Assembly: GCA_946221975.1 (NCBI GenBank)
Contig: CAMIGT010000097.1
Span: 1 to 6,123, forward strand
DNA: 6,123 bases
Origin: an uncultured Blastococcus sp.
GTDB taxonomy: Bacteria > Actinomycetota > Actinomycetes > Mycobacteriales > Antricoccaceae
Direction of reading: 5' to 3'
The notes under the pieces were generated by a model. The model was not told where the DNA came from. It did not search any database and worked only from the letters and a program-made list of their open reading frames with translations. The position numbers and the translations under genes were made by a program. Of this stretch, positions 1 to 6,123 are shown one piece after another (the first letter of the stretch is position 1; each line of letters starts with the position of its first letter).

Positions 1-53
1 TCTACCCTGAGCACCCACGTACCCGCTCCTTCATCTCAAAGGTTCTCTGAAAC

Positions 54-1109
54 ATGCCAACAATCACCCATGCATCCCTGATATATCCGCAGATCCATGC
101 TCCTCGCCCTACAGGAACGCGACGTAACCCGCTGCTGGCCTTGCTGACCATGGCCACGCTCATCTTCGCCAGCGGCTGCGCGGACCCGACGACGGAGTCA
201 TCGCAGAAGGGTGCGCAGCCGTCGGCCGACGGTGCCGCCGAGGTCAATGTGCCGACCACGTTCAACACCTCTGCCGAGCAGGACCGGGTCAGAGCCGAGC
301 CAGACGCAGATGCCGTTGCGCTGCTGCCCGACGATCTCAAGGCGTCCGGCACGCTGGTCGTCGGCGGGGGTTTCGCCGGTGGCGGCCTGCCGCCACTGGG
401 ATTCCTGGCCGACGACAACACGACGCCCATCGGCGTCGAGGTCGACTTCGCCTACCTCTTCGCCGACAAGCTCGGCCTCGAACCCCAGGTCGACGTGACG
501 AGCTGGGAAAACATCTTCCTCGGCCTGGATTCGGGCAAGTACGACGTCGCGATCTCCAACGTCGGCGTCTCCGAGGAACGCAAGGAGAAGTACGACTTCG
601 CGACATATCGGCTCGGGCTGCATGCCTTTGAGGCCAAGAAGGGATCGGGGCTGGAGGTCAACGGTCCGGAGGACGTCGCGGGCAAGCGCGTGGCGGTGAG
701 CTCGGGGACGCTGCAGGAGGGGATCCTGCTGGCCTGGGACGAGGAAAACAAGGCGGCCGGTCGGGAGCCGATCGATATCGCCTACTACCAGTCACCGACC
801 GAGTACTACCTGGCGCTGCAGAGCGGACAGCTCGATCTCTATCTCGGCCCCAACCCCACCGCGACGTACCACGTGGTGACAGCGGGCGAGACCGAGATCG
901 TCGGCACGGTCTCGTCGTCCTACCCGATCGACGGCAAGGTCGCGGTGATGACCCAGAAGGGCAACGGGACCGTCGAGGCGCTCGCTGCCGCGATCGACAG
1001 CGCGATCGCCGACGGGTCATACCAGGAGGTCCTCGACCGTTGGGGGCTCGGCGCCGAAGCGGTCACCGGGTCCGAGATCAACCCGCCCGGTCTGCCGAAG
1101 AAGGACTGA
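54..1109 (+). CDS. ABC transporter family-3 substrate-binding lipoprotein
   Basis: This is a 351-residue extracytoplasmic solute receptor of the SBP_bac_3 (amino-acid type) family, expected to hand a small organic ligand to an ABC permease. The N-terminus has a long n-region with Arg23-Arg24, a hydrophobic stretch at about 27-39 and a lipobox ending at Cys42 (FASGC), so it should be lipid-anchored on the outer face of the membrane. A low-complexity linker covers about 43-95 and the binding domain about 98-332, including GKYDVAISNVGVSEERKEKYDF (161-182), where Arg176 aligns with the ligand-carboxylate Arg of the family, and GKRVAVSSGT (210-219). The Asp that usually grips the ligand amino group appears to be Pro266. 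ATG at 54 is the only sensible start: an in-frame TGA lies at 48-50, AAAGG sits at 38-42, and the next Met (33) would leave too short a signal peptide. Bases 1-53 hold no other gene. The permease and ATPase genes are not in the window. The family is clear; the ligand is unknown. Confidence 0.93.
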   Translation: MPTITHASLIYPQIHAPRPTGTRRNPLLALLTMATLIFASGCADPTTESSQKGAQPSADGAAEVNVPTTFNTSAEQDRVRAEPDADAVALLPDDLKASGTLVVGGGFAGGGLPPLGFLADDNTTPIGVEVDFAYLFADKLGLEPQVDVTSWENIFLGLDSGKYDVAISNVGVSEERKEKYDFATYRLGLHAFEAKKGSGLEVNGPEDVAGKRVAVSSGTLQEGILLAWDEENKAAGREPIDIAYYQSPTEYYLALQSGQLDLYLGPNPTATYHVVTAGETEIVGTVSSSYPIDGKVAVMTQKGNGTVEALAAAIDSAIADGSYQEVLDRWGLGAEAVTGSEINPPGLPKKD

Positions 1110-1134
1110 CCGCACCGCACGTTAGGAGACTTCC

Positions 1135-2262
1135 ATGAGCACCTTTTACACCGCGCTCTCACTCACCGCCACCGGCACGCACCCCGGCTCGTGGCGCGAC
1201 CGGAAGGTCCGCCCGCACGATGCGTTTGAGGCAGCGAGCTGGGTCGCCTCGGCGCAGGCGGCCGAACGAGCCGGGATCGACCTGCTCACGCTGCCCGATG
1301 CGCTCACCCACGAGCCGGAGCTCGGTGCGCTGCATGCGCGTCTCGACGCGGTCGCGGTAGCTGCGCGGATCGCTCCGCGCACGGCGACGATCGGACTTGC
1401 CCCGACCGTCACGACCACGCACACCGAGCCGTTCCATCTGCAGGCCGCCATCGCCACGTTGGACTGGGTCTCGCGCGGACGCGCCGGGTGGCAGCTCGAG
1501 GTGTCCAACTCGACGGCGGACGCCGAGGTGATCGGGCGGCGCACTCCGGCGCCGCCGTCCGAACTGTGGCGTGAGGCCGGCGAGGTTGCCGATGTCGGCC
1601 GCCGCCTGTGGGACTCGTGGGAGGACGACGCCGAGATCCGCGACGTTGAGACCGGACGGTTCATCGACCGGGCCAAGCTGCATTACGTCGACTACGAAGG
1701 CAGCACGTTCTCGGTCAAGGGACCGTCAATCGTGCCGCGCCCTCCGCAGGGCCATCCCGTCACGGTCATCGCGGCCCGCGATCGTCACACGCTCGGCGTC
1801 GCGGCGCAGGCGGCCGACGTCGTGCTGTTGCGCGGCGGTGACATCGACACGCTGCGAGCGGACGTGGCCGACCTGGAGCAAGCGCTGGAGGCAGCCGGTC
1901 GTCGCCGAGACGAGGTGCGGGTGCTCGCCGACTGGAGCGTCGTACTCGGCGATAACACCGAACAGGCACAGCAACGATGGCAGGCATTACAGGCGAGTAC
2001 GCCGACCTCCACCTTCTGGCACGTCGCCGCCGTCGACGAGCTCGCCCACCGCATCGCTGATCTTCCCGGCGCCGGGATCGACGGCGTGCACCTGCGTCCG
2101 GCCGTCATCCCGACCGACCTCGAGTTGATCACCGGTCTGCTGCTCGACCGGCTCCAGCACACCGGCGTGATCGCGCGACCCACCACAACGATCGAGGCAA
2201 CAGGGACGCTGCGTGACCGCCTCGGTCTCGCGCGTCCGGCCAACCAGTACGCCACCGCATAG
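1135..2262 (+). CDS. LLM-class flavin-dependent monooxygenase, short form
   Basis: This is a 375-residue cytosolic protein of the bacterial luciferase-like superfamily, whose members use reduced FMN and O2 to oxidise small organic molecules. Family marks are the TIM-barrel segment TATIGLAPTVTTTHTEPFHLQAAIATLDWVSRGRAGWQ (83-120), LWDSWEDD (158-165), the FSVKGPSIVPRPPQGHPV stretch (192-209) typical of the NtaA/DszA branch, and the C-terminal TLRDRLGLARPANQY (358-372). It ends like gene 3 (TLRDHLGLP) and shares LWDSW and the PRxPQxHPV motif with it, so the two are paralogues. It is about 77 residues shorter, mainly because a helical insert present at about 285-360 of gene 3 is missing. The RYxRAxEF motif of gene 3 is also replaced by LWREAGEV (144-151). 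AGGAG at 1124-1128, six bases before the ATG, fixes the start. It lies 25 nt after the binding-protein gene, consistent with one transcript. The superfamily is secure; the substrate is not known. Confidence 0.92.
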   Translation: MSTFYTALSLTATGTHPGSWRDRKVRPHDAFEAASWVASAQAAERAGIDLLTLPDALTHEPELGALHARLDAVAVAARIAPRTATIGLAPTVTTTHTEPFHLQAAIATLDWVSRGRAGWQLEVSNSTADAEVIGRRTPAPPSELWREAGEVADVGRRLWDSWEDDAEIRDVETGRFIDRAKLHYVDYEGSTFSVKGPSIVPRPPQGHPVTVIAARDRHTLGVAAQAADVVLLRGGDIDTLRADVADLEQALEAAGRRRDEVRVLADWSVVLGDNTEQAQQRWQALQASTPTSTFWHVAAVDELAHRIADLPGAGIDGVHLRPAVIPTDLELITGLLLDRLQHTGVIARPTTTIEATGTLRDRLGLARPANQYATA

Positions 2263-2288
2263 GGCCGAGCACCAGATCCTTGGCCCCC

Positions 2289-2295
2289 AAAGGAG
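2289..2295 (+). promoter_or_regulatory. Ribosome binding site deciding the start of the second monooxygenase
   Basis: AAAGGAG lies five bases before ATG 2301. It favours this ATG over the in-frame TTG at 2280, which would place the site inside the coding region and add seven residues (MAPKGEF) not typical of the family N-terminus. Confidence 0.75.
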
Positions 2296-2300
2296 AGTTC

Positions 2301-3659
2301 ATGACTACCCGACGTAAGCAGCTCCATCTGGCCGCACACTTCCCAGGCGTCAACAACACCACCGTCTGGGCCGATCCGCAGTCACGTTCGCAGATCGACT
2401 TCGCCTCCTTCGAGGCGCTCGCGCGCGCTGCCGAAGCCGCAACCTTCGATTTCTTCTTCCTCGCCGAAGGTCTGCGGCTGCGTGAGTCGCACGGCAAGAT
2501 CCACGACCTCGACGTGGTCGGCCGCCCGGAGTCGATCACGGTGCTCAACGCGCTGGCCGCGGTCACCGATCGGCTCGGTCTGGCGGCCACGGTCAACGCG
2601 ACCTTCAACGAGCCGTACGAGATCGCCCGCCGGTTCGCCACGCTCGACCACCTCTCCGGCGGACGCGCCGCGTGGAACGTCGTCACCACCTCCGACGCCT
2701 TCACCGGCGAGAACTTCCGTCGTGGCGGCTACCTCGACCACGCGGACCGCTACACCCGCGCTCAGGAGTTCGTCGACGCGACGCGCACGCTGTGGGACAG
2801 CTGGGATTCTGACAGTCTGGTGCTGGACCAGCAGTCCGGAAGGGTGGCCGAGCCAGGGGCCGGACGCTTCGGACACCGCGGCGCCCAGTTCGAGATCTCC
2901 GGTCAGTTCGGCGTCCCCCGCTCTCCGCAGAGGCACCCGGTCATCATCCAGGCTGGCGACTCGTCAGCCGGACGTGACTTCGCAGCGCGCGACGCCGACG
3001 TGATCTTCACCCGGCACGGCACTTTGCAAGCAGGACAGGAGTTCTACCGCGACGTGAAGCGCCGGCTGCCGGACTTCGGGCGCCAACATGACGACTTGAA
3101 GATCATGCCCGGGGTCACCGTGGTGGTGGCCGACACCGACGCCGAAGCGGAGGAGAAGGCCGCGCATATCCGCCGCCAGCAGGTCTCCGGAGCAACCGCG
3201 CTGCACTTGGCCGAGCTGATCTGGGGCATCGACCTGTCCGACCGCGATCCGGACGGTCCGCTGCCGTCCGAAGACCCTGTGATCGGATCGTCGGTCGTGC
3301 AGGGTCGCGTGAAGCACAACGACCCGGTGACGACTGCGCAGAAGTGGCGCGCGGCAGCCGAGGCCAATGGCTGGTCGCTTCGTGACACGGTGATCGCCCA
3401 GCAGTCACGGCAGTCCTTCATCGGCTCACCCGAGACCGTAGCTACTGCGCTTGATGACTACGTGCAGGCCGATGCGGCCGACGGCTACATCCTCGTCCCG
3501 CATCTGACTCCCGGCGGCCTCGACGACGTGTTCGACCGCGTCGTTCCGCTGCTGCGCGAACGCGGAGTCTTCCGCAGCGAGTACGACGGCGCGACGCTGC
3601 GCGACCACCTCGGCCTGCCGACACCCGCCCCCGGCCGGTTGCGCACGGGAGCAGCGTGA
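2301..3659 (+). CDS. NtaA/SnaA/DszA-family FMN-dependent monooxygenase
   Basis: This 452-residue enzyme has the usual length and full motif set of the NtaA/SnaA/DszA/SoxA branch of luciferase-like monooxygenases. Characterised members cleave C-N or C-S bonds (nitrilotriacetate, dibenzothiophene sulfone, S-alkylated cysteines) using FMNH2 from a separate reductase. Seen here: the N-terminal strand with FPGVNNTTVW (14-23), FDFFFLAEG (49-57), the barrel segment LAATVNATFNEPYEIARRFATLDHLSGGRAAWNVVTT (94-130), RGGYLDHADRYTRAQEF (141-157), PRSPQRHPVIIQAGDSSAGRDFAA (206-229), a long helical insert at about 285-360, and the C-terminal TLRDHLGLP (432-440). The stop overlaps the next gene's GTG by four bases, so translation is probably coupled to the flavoprotein. 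No typical small flavin reductase gene is in the window. The subfamily call is strong; the substrate is inferred only as a small S- or N-containing organic compound. Confidence 0.94.
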   Translation: MTTRRKQLHLAAHFPGVNNTTVWADPQSRSQIDFASFEALARAAEAATFDFFFLAEGLRLRESHGKIHDLDVVGRPESITVLNALAAVTDRLGLAATVNATFNEPYEIARRFATLDHLSGGRAAWNVVTTSDAFTGENFRRGGYLDHADRYTRAQEFVDATRTLWDSWDSDSLVLDQQSGRVAEPGAGRFGHRGAQFEISGQFGVPRSPQRHPVIIQAGDSSAGRDFAARDADVIFTRHGTLQAGQEFYRDVKRRLPDFGRQHDDLKIMPGVTVVVADTDAEAEEKAAHIRRQQVSGATALHLAELIWGIDLSDRDPDGPLPSEDPVIGSSVVQGRVKHNDPVTTAQKWRAAAEANGWSLRDTVIAQQSRQSFIGSPETVATALDDYVQADAADGYILVPHLTPGGLDDVFDRVVPLLRERGVFRSEYDGATLRDHLGLPTPAPGRLRTGAA

Positions 3660-5542
3660 GCGCGTACGCCGACGCTGCGGTCTCGGTCGCCTTCGTCGGG
3701 GCCGGGCCGCGCACCGTCGTACTCGTCGAACGGATGGCGGCGAGTTTCGGCGAGCTCATCGCCCCCGGTACGCCGGTGGCGATCCACCTGATCGACCCCT
3801 ACCCGATCGGTGCGGGTCGCATCTGGCGCAATGACCAGTCGCCGCTGCTCTGGATGAACTCGGTCGCGCGCGACGTCACGGTGTTCACCGACGCCTCCGT
3901 GCAGTGTGAGGGTCCGATCCGACCCGGCCCCTCGCTCGCCGAGTGGCTTGACACCGAGGGGCTTCCCCGACATATCGGAGCTTTTGGCCCTGATGACTTC
4001 GTCCCGCGCGAGGTGCAGTCGGTCTACTTGCAGTGGGCCCTGCGGCGCGCGATCGGCGCGCTCCCGCCGGAGGTCTCGGTCGTCGAACACCGGCAACAGG
4101 CGATCGCGGCGTACGACGAGCCCGGTGGCCGCCAGGGTCTGCAGCTCACCGATGGTCAGGTGATCCGCGCCGACGTCACCGTCTTCGCTCAGGGTTACCT
4201 CGATCGCCACCTCGACGGGCACCAGCAGGTCCTCGCCTCCGAGGCGGCTGCGGCGGGGCTGCGCTATGTCCCCGCCGGCTACACCGCGGACCTCGACTTC
4301 TCGGCGATTGCACCGGGTGAGGACGTGATCGTCCGCGGGTTCGGCCTGGCGTTCATCGACCTGATGGCGCTGCTGTGCGAAGGAAGGGGTGGCCGCTTCA
4401 CCGAGCGGCCGGACGGAACGCTGCTCTACCGCCCGTCGGGGCTGGAACCGGTGCTGCACGTCGGTTCACGGCGCGGCGTGCCGTATCACGCCAAGCTCGG
4501 CTACGAGATCAGCGCCGCGGTGCCGCGCCCGCCCCGCTACCTCAGCGCGGCCGCCGTCGACGCGATGCCGGCGCCCATCGACTTCGAGCGTGATCTTCGG
4601 CCGCTGATCAGCACCGAGCTCGCCGCCGCTCACTACGAGCGTCTGGCCACTGCGCACCCGGAACGCGTCGCGGCGACGTGGCCGCAGATCCGCGCAGTCC
4701 TTGATCTCGGCGGCGCCGAGACCGAGACGTTTCGCGACTATATAAGCGATGTGGTTCCTGAGCCGGCCGATCGGTTCGACATCGACCAGGTCAACCGGCC
4801 ACTGCGCGAGCTGCGTTTCGACACGGCAGCTGATGCCGAGGCCGCGGTGGCTGAGCACATCGAGAAGGATCTTCGGCGGCGCGCCGACCCTGCGCACTCC
4901 GCCGACCGTGCCGTCTTTGACGCCTTGCTCGGGGTGTACGGCGTACTCGCCTACGCGGTCGCCGCGGGCCGGCTCAGCGGCGCCGACCGCATCAGGCGGG
5001 TGGAGGGCAGCTTCCACAGCTTCTTTTCCTTTCTGGCAAGCGGTCCGCCACCGCGCCGGCTCAGAGAGCTGCTGGCACTGCACCGGGCCGGCCTCGTCCG
5101 GTTCGGCGGTCCGGACTGGGAAGTAGCTATCGAGGGTGGCAGGTTCGTGGCCCGTAGTGCTGCCGTCGCGCACGGGTCCACCTCGGCCGGCGTCCTGGTT
5201 GATGCCTGGCTGCCACGTCCGGACATCGCGGCGACCACCGACCCGCTCATCCGCGGCTTGCTGCTTGCCGGAGAGCTCGCCGTGGAGGATCTCGGTGCCG
5301 ACCTGCCCGGCGGCCAGCTGCTGGCCGACCCGCAGAGCCGGGCGATCCGGGCCGATCGATCGGTGCATCCACGACGTTTTCTGCTGGGGCCGTCGGTCTC
5401 CGGCTCGGCAGGCTCCTCCGGCTTCGCCCGCCCTCAGTTCAACGCCCCGGGTCTGCGACAGAATGACCGTGTGGCCAGGCAGATTCTCGCGTCGCTTGGT
5501 TCGTGCGTGGCCGAACGCAGCATGGCCTCCGGGATTGCCTGA
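3656..5542 (+). CDS. FAD/NAD(P)-binding flavoprotein (NAD_binding_9-like)
   Basis: This 628-residue protein belongs to a large, poorly characterised FAD/NAD(P)-binding family found in actinobacteria. The N-terminal Rossmann motif is VAFVGAGPRTVVLVERM (11-27), with Thr20 where a Gly is common. It is followed by the family hallmark IGAGRIWRNDQSPLLWMNSVARDVTVFTD (51-79), a second nucleotide-binding segment VIVRGFGLAFIDLMALLCEGRGGRF (224-248), an α-helical middle (about 310-475) and a C-terminal flavoprotein region ending APGLRQNDRVARQIL (597-611). No signal peptide or membrane segment is evident. The GTG start at 3656 forms a GTGA overlap with the upstream stop, and GGGAG at 3647-3651 serves as ribosome binding site. 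Its coupling to gene 3 suggests work on the same substrate. It might be a single-component N- or S-oxygenating enzyme, or it might supply reduced flavin to the two LLM enzymes. Neither role is proven by the sequence. Confidence 0.88.
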   Translation: MSAYADAAVSVAFVGAGPRTVVLVERMAASFGELIAPGTPVAIHLIDPYPIGAGRIWRNDQSPLLWMNSVARDVTVFTDASVQCEGPIRPGPSLAEWLDTEGLPRHIGAFGPDDFVPREVQSVYLQWALRRAIGALPPEVSVVEHRQQAIAAYDEPGGRQGLQLTDGQVIRADVTVFAQGYLDRHLDGHQQVLASEAAAAGLRYVPAGYTADLDFSAIAPGEDVIVRGFGLAFIDLMALLCEGRGGRFTERPDGTLLYRPSGLEPVLHVGSRRGVPYHAKLGYEISAAVPRPPRYLSAAAVDAMPAPIDFERDLRPLISTELAAAHYERLATAHPERVAATWPQIRAVLDLGGAETETFRDYISDVVPEPADRFDIDQVNRPLRELRFDTAADAEAAVAEHIEKDLRRRADPAHSADRAVFDALLGVYGVLAYAVAAGRLSGADRIRRVEGSFHSFFSFLASGPPPRRLRELLALHRAGLVRFGGPDWEVAIEGGRFVARSAAVAHGSTSAGVLVDAWLPRPDIAATTDPLIRGLLLAGELAVEDLGADLPGGQLLADPQSRAIRADRSVHPRRFLLGPSVSGSAGSSGFARPQFNAPGLRQNDRVARQILASLGSCVAERSMASGIA

Positions 5543-5555
5543 GCGGCTGCTTGGT

Positions 5556-5575
5556 CCCGGCGGCCGGCCGGCGGG
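5556..5575 (+). terminator. GC-rich palindrome after the flavoprotein gene, weak terminator candidate
   Basis: A 20-bp near-perfect inverted repeat with arms CCCGGCGGCC and GGCCGGCGGG (one mismatched pair) begins 13 bases after the flavoprotein stop. It could form a strong hairpin ending the operon transcript, but no T-run follows, so intrinsic termination is uncertain. In GC-rich DNA such palindromes also arise by chance. Confidence 0.3.
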
Positions 5576-5594
5576 CTCGTTCACGCTCGTTCAC
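5575..5594 (+). repeat. Tandem 10-bp repeat GCTCGTTCAC x2
   Basis: Two exact adjacent copies of GCTCGTTCAC lie between the GC-rich palindrome and the doubled operator, followed by G5595. Each copy holds a TTCACG-like hexamer that might serve as a -35 element. Spacing to the TATATC at 5610-5615 (14 or 24 nt) is not ideal for a sigma-70-type promoter. The function is unknown. Confidence 0.55.
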
Positions 5595-5605
5595 GGCCTA
5601 GCCAT

Positions 5606-5630
5606 TTGGTATATCACTTGGTATACCTAG
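5606..5630 (+). promoter_or_regulatory. Doubled GntR/FadR-type operator before the MFS gene
   Basis: TTGGTATA occurs twice, at 5606-5613 and 5618-5625, with a 12-bp period. The second copy forms the perfect palindrome GGTATACC (5620-5627), extended with one mismatched pair to CTTGGTATACCTAG (5617-5630). The first is a degenerate half-match, GGTATATC (5608-5615). The TGGTATACC core resembles operators bound by FadR/FCD-type GntR regulators (T-n-GT-n(0-3)-AC-n-A pattern), which usually sense carboxylates or sugar acids. The site is AT-rich in GC-rich surroundings and ends 36 bases before the MFS start, so it probably controls that gene. No regulator gene is in the window. The repeat structure is seen directly; the assignment to the GntR family is inference. 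Confidence 0.55.
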
Positions 5631-5651
5631 AGACGGTTGCGTCCATCACAC

Positions 5652-5657
5652 AGGAGG
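5652..5657 (+). promoter_or_regulatory. Ribosome binding site of the MFS gene
   Basis: AGGAGG, a full-consensus Shine-Dalgarno sequence, lies nine bases before ATG 5667 and fixes this start. It is stronger than the sites of the upstream genes. Confidence 0.8.
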
Positions 5658-5666
5658 CTCAGACCC

Positions 5667-6098
5667 ATGAGCACTGCCACCCCGGTCCAGACCGGCTCCC
5701 ACGTCATCCAGAACCTGCCCTGGAAATGGGGCGTGCAGGGCAAGATCTTCATCATCGGTGGGCTCGGCTTCATGTTCGATGCCTGGGATGTGCTGCTCAA
5801 CGCCTTCATCTTCCCGCTGCTCGGCGCCGAGTGGGGGCTGACGCCCGGACAGCTCGGCCTGCTCGCCACGATGAACATCGTCGGCATGGGGATCGGGGCG
5901 ATCGTGCTGAGCAGCCTAGCCGACGTCTACGGGCGCAAGAAGATCTTCACCTACTGCCTGCTGGCGTTCTCAATTCTCACGCTGCTCAGCGCGGCGGCGC
6001 CCAACTACGAGGTGTTCCTGCTGCTGCGCTTCCTGACCGGCGTCGGGCTCGGTGGCACGATCCCGGTCGACTACGCGATCGTCGGTGAGTTCACCCCG
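5667..6098 (+). CDS. MFS transporter, 5' part only (contig end)
   Basis: These 144 codons encode the N-terminal third of a major facilitator superfamily transporter for small organic solutes, probably proton-coupled. A cytoplasmic N-terminus (about 1-25) is followed by TM1 at about 26-50 with FDAWD (37-41), TM2 at 62-83, motif A LADVYGRKK (84-92) in the 2-3 loop, TM3 at 93-111 and TM4 at 115-138 with RFLTGVGLGG (121-130) and PVDYAIVGEF (133-142). The FDAxD and RF-GxGxGG-PVDYA patterns fit the branch of aromatic-acid, metabolite and niacin-type carriers rather than multidrug efflux. The native reading ends at Pro144. The following RSEERRVG is encoded by sequencing adapter and should not be annotated as protein. 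The gene is separated from the upstream operon by 124 bp with its own operator and strong ribosome binding site. Substrate and direction of transport are unknown. Confidence 0.9.
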
Positions 6099-6123
6099 AG
6101 ATCGGAAGAGCGTCGTGTAGGGA
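6099..6123. other. Illumina adapter sequence at the contig end (artefact)
   Basis: The last 25 bases begin AGATCGGAAGAGCG and continue TCGTGTAGGGA, which matches the Illumina TruSeq universal adapter as read through from the insert. It is not genomic DNA. In frame with the MFS gene it encodes RSEERRVG, an adapter-derived peptide often seen at the ends of proteins predicted from untrimmed assemblies. The exact junction may be a base or so to the right of 6098 if the genome shares the first adapter base. Confidence 0.95.

Noticed and set aside
1..3. TCT at the left end as a possible remnant of an adapter ending in GATCT
   Set aside because: Three bases are not evidence; nothing else of the adapter is present at this end.
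79..88. AT-rich TGATATATCC inside the start of the binding-protein gene, resembling the reverse of the GGTATATCA at 5608-5616
   Set aside because: The match needs an indel, has no palindromic symmetry like the downstream site, and lies within the coding region, so it is probably chance.
2280..2300. TTG start at 2280 for the long monooxygenase
   Set aside because: The ribosome binding site at 2289-2295 would lie inside the coding sequence, and ATG 2301 is correctly spaced from it.
4739..4748. TATATAAGCG-like AT-rich patch inside the flavoprotein gene as an internal promoter
   Set aside because: No matching -35 element was seen and the reading frame continues normally (DYISDVV) through it.
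3485..5584. Two long open frames on the minus strand (3485-4459 and 4466-5584) opposite the flavoprotein gene
   Set aside because: They lie antisense to a gene with clear family motifs, have no recognisable domains, and are Arg/Gly/Pro-rich as expected of shadow frames in GC-rich DNA.
5606..6088. Open frame in another phase overlapping the MFS gene
   Set aside because: Its translation is rich in Arg, Ala and His with no family resemblance, while the overlapping frame from 5667 has a consensus ribosome binding site and MFS motifs.

Overview
The window is a GC-rich bacterial contig whose real genes all lie on the + strand. The base composition, third-position GC bias, GTG start and types of protein families suggest a high-GC actinobacterium (Actinomycetota), but genus cannot be read from the sequence. 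The last 25 bases (6099-6123) match the Illumina TruSeq adapter, so native DNA stops at about 6098 and the window is probably the right end of a short-read contig.

Layout: (1) 54-1109, a family-3 ABC-transporter substrate-binding lipoprotein. (2) 1135-2262, a short luciferase-like (LLM) flavin monooxygenase. (3) 2301-3659, a full-length NtaA/SnaA/DszA-type FMN-dependent monooxygenase. (4) 3656-5542, a large FAD/NAD(P)-binding flavoprotein whose GTG start overlaps the stop of gene 3 by 4 bp. Genes 1-4 have gaps of 25, 38 and -4 nt and look like one operon. (5) 5543-5666, an intergenic region with a GC-rich palindrome (weak terminator candidate), a 10-bp tandem repeat and a doubled GntR/FadR-like operator. 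(6) 5667-6098, the first 144 codons of an MFS transporter, cut off by the adapter.

How the genes may work together (inference): the lipoprotein captures a small organic solute outside the membrane and delivers it to an ABC permease and ATPase that are not encoded here. The two LLM enzymes and the flavoprotein then oxidise it, most plausibly cleaving a C-S or C-N bond. The combination of a family-3 binding protein with two LLM monooxygenases, one short and one long, recalls the Bacillus subtilis ytm/ytn and yxe operons for S-modified cysteines. The large FAD/NAD(P)-binding protein is not part of those operons and makes this arrangement distinct. The MFS gene probably has its own regulation through the doubled operator and may move a related substrate or product. 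No RNA genes, insertion sequences or CRISPR arrays were seen.
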